Shown here piece after piece: positions 56,309 through 64,000 of a DNA stretch of 64,000 nucleotides. Each line of letters opens with the position of its first letter. The stretch's first letter is position 1. The stretch is taken from assembly GCA_019096065.1 (NCBI GenBank), contig JAGUCH010000004.1, forward strand, positions 3,968,001 through 4,032,000. The letters are read 5' to 3'. The position numbers and the translations under genes were made by a program. The DNA comes from Paracyclopina nana. Taxonomy: Eukaryota; Arthropoda; Copepoda; Cyclopoida; Cyclopettidae. The notes beneath the pieces are model-generated. The model saw only the letters and a list, made by a program, of their open reading frames with translations, did not search any database and was not told where the DNA came from.

Positions 56309-59300
56309 AAAGCTGTTTTCCAATTGTTACTGCTACTTACGATATTGTACGAGTAGAAGAGAGACAAGAGATCAGAAAATGCATTGCTACTATCTGTTTT
56401 GTGTCAAAAGGAGGAGATCTAGTCCAGGGTCACTTTCCATGCTGATTGCAGCCCAGTACAAAAGAAAACTTTTCCTTATACACTTAAGGCCAGCGCTTGC
56501 AAGACTAGTAGCACTCTGGGGGTTATGTAGCCAATGGCCACCAGAATGTGGGAAAATGGAGGAAATCAGCCTTTACATTGAATGCTGTCCTTGCAGGGAT
56601 ATTTGATATACCACGCATTATTTTATAGAACATATAATATGCTAATAGGTGCATAATCGTATTGGCCCTAGCAGTATCTAGGCCTTTGGTTATGCAGGCT
56701 TTAGAGCTATTTAATGAGCCTTTACTTTGCTTTTTCGGCTTTTCTCCCATTACTTCTAAGGCCAAAAAATGATATCGTGTATTGAGCTTGGCTATAAAGT
56801 AGAAATGGCAAAACCAATCTGGCTGTAATGCAAAGGCATAAAATATCATTTGTTTCAAGCCTCCCAAGGGACTACAGTCGTATTACAGCCAGCTTTCACA
56901 TTCTGTTATACCCTCGCCCCTTTTTTCAGAGCCACAACATTGAAAATTATATTAGCATGTGGTTCTGGCCAGGCTCGATTTTTTATCAGAATGTGGCTGC
57001 TGCCTTACCATCTGCACAAATGAAAAAGGTAATACTTTGTTTGAAGAGGTGTGCTTTCACTCTCTAAAGAAAGCCCGTATAAGCGTAGCTTTGGAATTTT
57101 CAATTTAGTTTCAGCAGTATAGATGATCTGATCCTTGCTCCACATTTTCGAGTGTATAGGCTTGTGCTGCTCATAAATGGGGCAAAGCCTCTATTTTTTC
57201 AGTAGCAAGCTAGGGTTCGTGCTATTATTAAGAAAGAAGGGTTTTTGGTTGCCGGAAAAATCCTTTGATCATGGGATGCTAGCAAAAAAGGAATATGGCT
57301 TTTGTGCATGAGAATATAGATATTGGATATAGTATGCTAGGTACTACTACTATTATATCTACGCGAGCACAAAGGACCAGAGGAGAATTGAAAAGGTTCG
57401 ATCTCGTTTCTTCACCAGGAAAAGTGTCAACTTCAGGCCAAGTTGATTTTGGACAAGATTTATAGGCTCCACTTTTTGCCAGAGTAATATCCATACGCGC
57501 GCATGGGATCATTGATCAAATGTCAAGCATAGCTGCCAATTACTACATTGAATAATTCATTTTTGTGCCTCCTTGATCACAAGTGATGGCTGTAGTTTTT
57601 TCCACTGCTTCTATTCTTCTTAATGACATGGACTAGCAAAAAACCACTAGAGTGGCATATAGTGCTACACCAAGAGAAGAGGAAAGCCACCATTTCCTAG
57701 CCTTCATTATTGTTTTTCTCCGTCAGTTTCGGGTGATCATTGGAGGAAATGACCAATTCTTCCCCAATTTTCGGGCTTTTTTTCCCTCTGCTAGTGTCTG
57801 CACAAAATACTTCTTCTAGTACAGTTGTACTAAGCATGGGCAAAAAATGTATCCTGAATTTAGGCACACTTTTCATTCAGCAATTTCTGAGAAAGCAAGT
57901 GTGGAAAGTAATAGGACAAAACATTATCATCTTTTGGGGGTGCGCATGGCTACTACCTTTGCAGAATTTCTGGATCGGACACATATTTATTTAGTAGGAC
58001 CCCTAGAGAGGTTGGCATCATTTTGCCTTTATTCATGGGAACATCTGACCCTAGCTGCAAAACTACTGCTTTTCTATCCTACATTTTCCTCCCTTCACTG
58101 TTATATGGACTACACTTTCTATGTACTAAAACTGGAGGGTCCATTATGTGGAGAAGTGTGTTTTTTGCTGCACAAAAGCTGTTTGATTTGTGGTGGCAAT
58201 TGCAGAAGACATCATCACCATACGAATAGAAGTAGCATGGGAAAATGAGATTACATGAGCCCAAAATTGATCGATTTCTAGCCTATCACAGAGGGGGGAA
58301 AAGCTGCAAGATTAAAAAAGCCACTTATGATGAATTGATTCCCTGGGGAGGAAATTCAACCCACCTTTATGTATAGCAGTAGCCCTCTCATTGCATTGTG
58401 AAGCAAGTATCAATTATTCAAGGGGGAGAAAAGCATCCAATTTTCAATCATATTCTTCCTCTTTGAACCAACCAGGAGGATTGTTGCCAACTTTCCCAAT
58501 TACAGCTGCACATGGGCAAAAAGTTGACGGCACAAAAGAAGAAATGACACCAAAAAAAATCCCTCACAGTGCTATGTGGTTACTTTTCCCTGCCTCACTA
58601 TACAGAGTTGGTCTATCAGGTTCGGAGAAGTTTGTGAGCCATCACTTATTTACTTCTTTTGTGCGACCAAGTTTTCCATCACAAGCTCAAATGCATTTTC
58701 GGCTCGCGATGACAAGTTTAGTAGCCAAGCTTTCATCATTCACTTTTAGTACTTCTTCTCAACTTCATCCATCATCAAGGCAGAGCTAGGGGAGCTGACT
58801 TTGGATTAAAGTTGCCAAATTATTGGAAGAAATTTCAAGAGGAGAAAGTCAAAATAACTTGTCATTTGCGCCAGCTGCTGCAGCTCAAGCAATTTTGACA
58901 CCATTTCCTGACAAGGATAAATTGAGCTATGCAACAACATGCTTTGGATCTCAATTCTGAACAACCAGCTTTTTGTTCGTCTTCCTGCTTGTGGGTAAGA
59001 ATAAGGAAGAGGAGCATGTCAAATTGAGCAAAAAATTGTACATATTGCCTGCAAGCACAGCAAAAATGAACTGATTGTATCGTGCCAAATCCTGAAGGCT
59101 CCTTCCCAATTACGGAAAAATGAAAATGCTTCATTGTTCAACTTTCTCACTTTGGATATGTCAAGAAATTGGAAGTTTTGAGATATTGCTCTTGACACAT
59201 GGCAAATTTGCACAAGAGCTACTGACAGAAAACTAGGATGATGAGGGCTTAGAATCCATCAAAGCCAAAACCCTCCAGAGAAAAGGTGTTTGATCTTACA

Positions 59301-61446
59301 ACCTATTTTCTTGGGCAGCAAGCAAGGGGGAGGGAAGAAGAAGTTCAATTCACTCGAGCATACATGAATAGGAGCTAGTAGTAGTGGTGCACAGCATAAT
59401 CCGATTGCAAAATTTCCAACCTCTCATACTAACATCATCTTTGAAGTGGGTAAATTCTGCTGCTGCTCTTTCAAGTTTTGCATGACACAAGTGCAACAAA
59501 GTGCAAAATGCTCTTCAGCAACAGCCACGTTCCAAGCCTTGCTTTCATCATCAGCAGGAGGAGGAGGAGAGTGGAAACATTCTGTTTACCTTCGGGTTTT
59601 TACTTTCTAATTAAGAGACCTGGCTCGAATCCCCTTCCCCTCTAGGCAAATATGAAGTACTATTTTCCTCAGCAGGAAGCCGTCATCTCTTCCTCCTAGC
59701 CTCGCTTCAAAATGGACTTGTTTCTCCGTGTAGTTTTGGCCTTGATGGCCAACCACCATGCAAACATAATCCACGTTTACTAAGTGGCCATGCTTAATAT
59801 TCTAGCAGCAGACATTGTTGAAGGAATTAGGAAAGTAGCTCATATCAACATGGCCACCTGTTTACGCAGATAACACAAGCTAAAGCAGCAAAATGGTCAT
59901 TTTTTGAGAATTCACACCAGAGGAAATCTTAATGGTGCAAAGCCTGAAAAATGGGCCAGTATTGAAGTGGTGGGGCACTTATCTGTATAGTAGCTCCTGG
60001 CTGCCCAAATATTAGCGGCTGTCACCCTCAAGTTGTTCCTGCATGATAAAGCTTCCTCTCAGCATTTATGGCCCGGTTTTTATGCTGCCATCTCGTGTCA
60101 AGAATGGATATGATGGCTTTGAATAACTTCCGCCTTGAGACCTGCATTACTTTTCTGCTGCTGCTGGTTTGGCAAACAAGTTAGAGCCAAGACAAACATT
60201 ATTTCAGTGCTGCTGCTGCTGCTGCTGGTGGATAAATTGCCAAGAGGGATTGTCATAGTAATGCAGAAAACCAGTTATGAGGGTATTGCCAAGAAAAGTG
60301 GGAGATGAAAGCAGAGCACTTTTACCTGCTGATGCCTTTGTTTGTCTTCTTCTTCTTCTTCAAAAGTGGAATAAGGGGAGTTGGCTGGCTGGGGGAGAAC
60401 TGGCAAATCCGCCTTTTCTTGTACATGACGAGGAGCTCCTTTCCTAGCTGCTGCACTTGAAGGCTAAAAAACTTCTTCTTGCAGCAGGAAAAAAGTCGCA
60501 TTCAGGATCGCGGTAGTTGTAGTATCGTAATTCCTTAGCCGATGGAATTTGTTAGGGGACAAACTGTCTGGTTGGCCAAGATAGCATTCTTCGAGTTTGC
60601 CAAATAAGAAGAAGCTGCGGAAAAAGTTGGCTCATTGTATCGTCAAGATTGGGCTAATGTAAGCTCCAGATCACACTCCAAGGATTACTCAACCACACGG
60701 GGAGCTAGACGCATTTTATGCTCCATATCGAGACACCGCAGCAGCTGGCTAAAGAGGCTTTTTTCCCCACTGCAGTGATGAGTTGGCATTTTTCCCTCTT
60801 CTTCCAGCATTGTCACCTCTTGCAACACCAATGAAAAAACTTTGATGCTTGAACAATAGCAATGGCTTTCCAAAGTTTTGCAACTTTCTATGCCTTGCCT
60901 TGATGGTGCCAAGTTTTTCTGCGTGGAATTTGCATTTGTCAAAATCCTTGACGTTCGCCGTGGTGATGCATGAAATTTTTCATCTCTTTTGTTCGCTCTG
61001 CCAAAATTCGGACGCTATTTCAGAAAGAATAAAAGTTTAGGCCTTCAAAGTCTTGGTTAAGCCGCAAGCAGTGTCTGATTTCATTAATGAAATCGGGATA
61101 CTATTCAGCTTACCTAATAATTTTGATCTTCTGTAATCTGACTAATCTCCAATTTTGTAACTACTGCGCGATATAATTTCCGCGAAACAATCGAAATTCG
61201 AAAATAAAAAAGAAAACATTGGGATTTTGGGAGTATCCGAGATGGTTCATAAAAACCAAAATCCATAAAAGTAGCTGATTGAGATTACAAGTGTAATGAG
61301 CTTTCTTGAACATGAAAACAGACAACAATTCAGAAAAACCAATTTACAAAAATAATCATATAAAACGCCATTCTTTTTACAACTGTAAGCAGCTTTATTG
61401 AATTTTTCATTGACAAAAACAAGTTAACCTCAGCCGTTTCCGCATT
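56309..61446. other. long non-coding stretch after the FGFRL1-like gene
   Basis: I see no exon with defensible borders over about 5.1 kb. It contains the 3' UTR of the FGFRL1-like gene and small simple repeats (TGC at 60208, AGG near 59560). It may be upstream or first-intron sequence of the right-edge candidate gene. Confidence 0.4.
60208..60227. repeat. short TGC trinucleotide repeat
   Basis: Six to seven uninterrupted TGC units in non-coding DNA. Confidence 0.9.
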
Positions 61447-61982
61447 CAGTGTGGCCAACGGTGGTCGGAAACGACCAATGTGGTCGTTTTTTAGTTAATT
61501 TAGTCGGAAAAATTTTTGGTGGTCGGTGGTCGCAAAAGTGGTCGTTTTCGAAAGTGCCAAAAAATACGGAAAAATAGCTTACTTTTGCCATTTTTCCATA
61601 AAAAACCTGGAAATTTGTAGATTTGCATTGATGAATTTGATGTAGGCCATGAACTCATATCCAAAAATTAGCAAAAATAATTGAAAAAAGCATAAACACG
61701 AAAAATTGCAAAAATGGCTGACTTTTTCAAAAATCTTTTGCCATCATTATAAGAAGATAATCTTAAGTAAGTACTTGATTTCATCCACAACAATTCCCAA
61801 AAATGGTAAAATTTTTCATAATAACTAATTTTATCATGAAAATTCCTTAAAATGTGGCTATTTTTTACCAATTTTTGGCTATTTTGAGTCGTTTTTGGAT
61901 TCATCGAAAAATTGTGGTCGCAAAAGTGGTCGTTTTTTCGAAAAAAAGTGGTCGGAAGCCAAAAAATCCGTTGGCAACACTG
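61447..61982. mobile_element. hAT-type MITE with 8-bp target duplication
   Basis: The left end reads CAGTGTGGCCAACGG. The right end in reverse complement reads CAGTGTTGCCAACGG, 14 of 15 identical. The flanking 8 bp are TCCGCATT on both sides (61439-61446 and 61983-61990), a perfect duplication of hAT length. The 536-bp interior is rich in GTGGTCG and AAAAA blocks and codes for nothing. Confidence 0.9.
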
Positions 61983-62105
61983 TCCGCATTCCAACTTTCT
62001 CAGTTTCTCGGCATAATTCACTTTTCAGTTTTCAGTGTTTTTCATCGCGAGTTCAATTGCTCAATGCTGAATTCGAGATTAATGTTGTGATTTGCAATTT
62101 ATCAG

Positions 62106-63938
62106 CGTCAGAGAAAAGTCGTCGATAAGAACGAAGCATGGTGGGTGACAAATGGTTTTGGTCCGGAAAACTTCGGCGGTGGCAACAGCAGCGCAAGACC
62201 TTGGCTTGAAATTAATCTATGTAAGCATATCTCACACTCGTGGCTCTATAGCACACTTTTACAACAGTATTATTATTACAGCAGGAGCACTGAATACATG
62301 TGCGTTGAACACAAAGCACACACTGTGCTATCGAGCCAAATGGGACTTTCACCTGAAGGTAAGTGAGCTTTTGTTGCAGCAGCAAGAGTAGAAATTAAAC
62401 CACTGAAAGCAAGATTGAGGTCACCCACTCTGCACTGTTGTTTGGTGACAATTCATCAACTTGGCAAAAAATACAGCTCGGGTTGGCTTGGCGTGCTGGT
62501 GTGTGTGTGATACGCAGCACTAACTGGCCATAAAAATTGGTGTGGCCTAATTGAAAATCGTTTTTTTCTCTGGTCAAATGTAGTGTGTACACATTGAGCT
62601 CGTAAAAATAACGGTTTGCAGTAAAGGAAGCAATTTGGGCGCCCTTGTACTATATGTATAAGTGCAGAAACTGACCCTTCACTCATTGTACATATTGTAA
62701 GGTGATCCTTGTCCAAAATATGAGCCGAAAAAGCAATTAAGAATGCTCCTACAAAGGAGCTTAATGCACCCATATTTGCCATGAAAGCGACCCCTCCTAA
62801 CTAGTAAGTATCTGGCTAGTCTTCTTGAATATGAGAATCTCCTCCTGCCGAGTGCACGTGGGTAGTGAACCCTTGGTAATATTGGTTTCGATGATGATAA
62901 AGGCTGATAAGGCTTGACAATTGCCTTCATTGTCCTTTTGCGCCCTGATTGTGTCTGAAAGGAACAAGGGGTTGATGTATTACGCTCATTAGTCATGCAC
63001 AGCTGGAAAATCAATGCGCATGATATGTATAACAGTGTTTGTACATGTTGACAAAACCAGCCGAATGGCAACCCCCCGAACACTCTCAAGCAGAATTCCT
63101 AATTGATCACATTCCTGCGAAACTTCTTGCGCTTTCAGAGACTTCTTTTGCATGTTCAAGCCTCATAACTCTGTTAATTTGCCCATAAATTATCTTTGGT
63201 GCAAGGGAAATTGAACCTCCTCAATGAAAAGTAGGCCAACAAAGAAGTTGAGGCCTTTTGTAAGCCGTAACGAATTCAATTTAAAGAAGAGAAAGCTATG
63301 GTTGACAGCATGCTTTATTTCCACAGAAATTACATTTGAAATTGGAAAAATGGCAGAAGAAGCAAGAAGATTGAGTCTAATGCAATTTCCTGCCGAAGAA
63401 AGGCGAGAAGAAGAAGTTTGAAAATTGGATTAAGAAACTCGCAGTTAATTAGCACCTGAGCTTCACTTTTCAGCAAATTCTCATTGTGCTGCAGCAGTCC
63501 TCTATATATGAAGAGGGAAAATAGCCAGAGGGCAAACTTGTGGAAAATGCTCACTGGATATTGCGCGGCCCCTTTTACAGTGCTCCGCTCATTCCGGTAT
63601 CGCCTATGATCAGGAGAGTAACACAAAAGGGGATGGCTGCAGATGGATGGATGGACGAGGGTTGTTGTCTTCCGTCAGTACTTTGAAGGGAAGAAGGAAC
63701 GCGCGTTTGTCCCCAGGGAAGATTTTCCGCCTCTTGCCATCCGAGCTGAAAAGAAACGCGGAGGTACTTCCAGACACATCCAAAACAAGACAGAAACTTA
63801 CATTGTCGTAGCCAAAGTTTCCCATTGATCATTTTGACAGGTCCAATCGGAACTTTTGCAATTTCGAAAATCCGATTGAGTAGAGACAATTTTGCAATTG
63901 GCGAAAGTCAAAGTGATATTTTTGTGGAAAATGTATAG
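62106..63938 (+). CDS. candidate four-exon gene, 3' part, unrecognised
   Basis: Exons 62106-62220 (after TTTATCAG, ends CTAT|GTAAGC), 62282-62358 (after TATTATTACAG, ends AAG|GTAAGTGAG), 63679-63763 (after CTTCCGTCAG, ends GGAG|GTACTT) and 63841-63938 (after TTTTGACAG, stop TAG). Phases fit at every join (1-1, 0-0, 1-1). The product starts RQRKVVDKNEAWWVTNGFG. It continues through RPWLEINLSGALNTC, CYRAKWDFHLK, YFEGKKERAFVPREDF and GPIGTFAISKIRLSR, about 124 residues, and ends DIFVENV. The YFEGK...RAFVP segment loosely recalls the core of PWWP/Tudor-type folds, but I would not name it. A start codon would lie upstream. The donor of exon 3 is weak. Confidence 0.4.
62359..63678 (+). other. intron of the right-edge candidate gene
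   Basis: A 1.3-kb stretch between its second and third exons. A minus-strand frame starting with a hydrophobic peptide (62782 downward) lies inside, but it decays into low-quality sequence and I do not call it. Confidence 0.35.
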
Positions 63939-64000
63939 AAATCCAACCAGACGGAAAAGATGAGGGGAGAAAGATATTCTCCACTTTAGTGGTGAGAATG

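Noticed and set aside
57740..57994. Plus-strand frame with hydrophobic stretches
   Set aside because: AT-rich composition explains the Phe/Ile/Leu content; no splice context, start context or domain supports it.
62456..62782. Minus-strand frame beginning with a hydrophobic peptide (MANMGALSSFVGAFLIAFSA)
   Set aside because: Only the first ~30 residues look like protein. The rest is unstructured and lies within the intron of the plus-strand candidate, with no supporting splice sites.

Overview
The window looks like arthropod nuclear DNA: AT-rich, mostly non-coding, with GT-AG introns from about 60 bp to 6.6 kb. It carries a TipE-type sodium-channel auxiliary subunit, a family known from arthropods, and an FGFRL1-like receptor that I do not know from insects. 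A non-insect arthropod such as a crustacean is my best guess, and this is inference. All gene models below were assembled by hand from splice signals, reading phase and protein resemblance.

Left part (1-24,000): a TipE-like gene on the minus strand runs off the left edge. A weak cryptic gene candidate lies at 3.3-4.1 kb. A 16-exon lipophorin/VLDL-type receptor (LpR) then spans 6,454-23,879 on the plus strand. Its introns hold mobile-element debris: a TA-flanked mariner-type MITE, a 77-bp hairpin with related ends, a 9-bp minisatellite, and a ~1-kb foldback element that ends 12 bp before the exon encoding the membrane anchor.

Middle part (24,600-44,800): TRMT13 (tRNA 2'-O-methyltransferase) is on the minus strand. 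It is followed by three plus-strand paralogues built from repeated winged-helix-like modules that resemble the N-terminal region of Egalitarian. Between paralogues 1 and 2 lies an apparently intact 8.04-kb DNA transposon (28,673-36,710). It has 16-bp perfect terminal inverted repeats, a 9-bp near-perfect target duplication, a 912-aa DUF4218/TNP2-like transposase on the minus strand, and a divergent nine-exon gene for an unrecognised 910-aa protein. I consider this element and its second protein the most interesting objects in the window. A ~200-bp-arm inverted repeat sits just to its right. A small type I membrane protein gene converges on the third paralogue.

Right part (45,000-64,000): a candidate minus-strand gene for an unrecognised cysteine-containing protein (45,001-46,937) lies head to head with an FGFRL1-like receptor gene (47,075-56,308). 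That receptor has three Ig domains, one membrane segment, a long proline-rich tail and no kinase. It uses one GC-AG intron, and its sixth intron contains a complete BTB-zinc-finger gene on the opposite strand. The last 7.7 kb is mostly non-coding. It holds a hAT-type MITE with a perfect 8-bp target duplication and a phase-consistent four-exon candidate gene at the right edge.

I found no rRNA genes, CRISPR arrays or clear tRNA genes, although tRNAs were only searched by eye.
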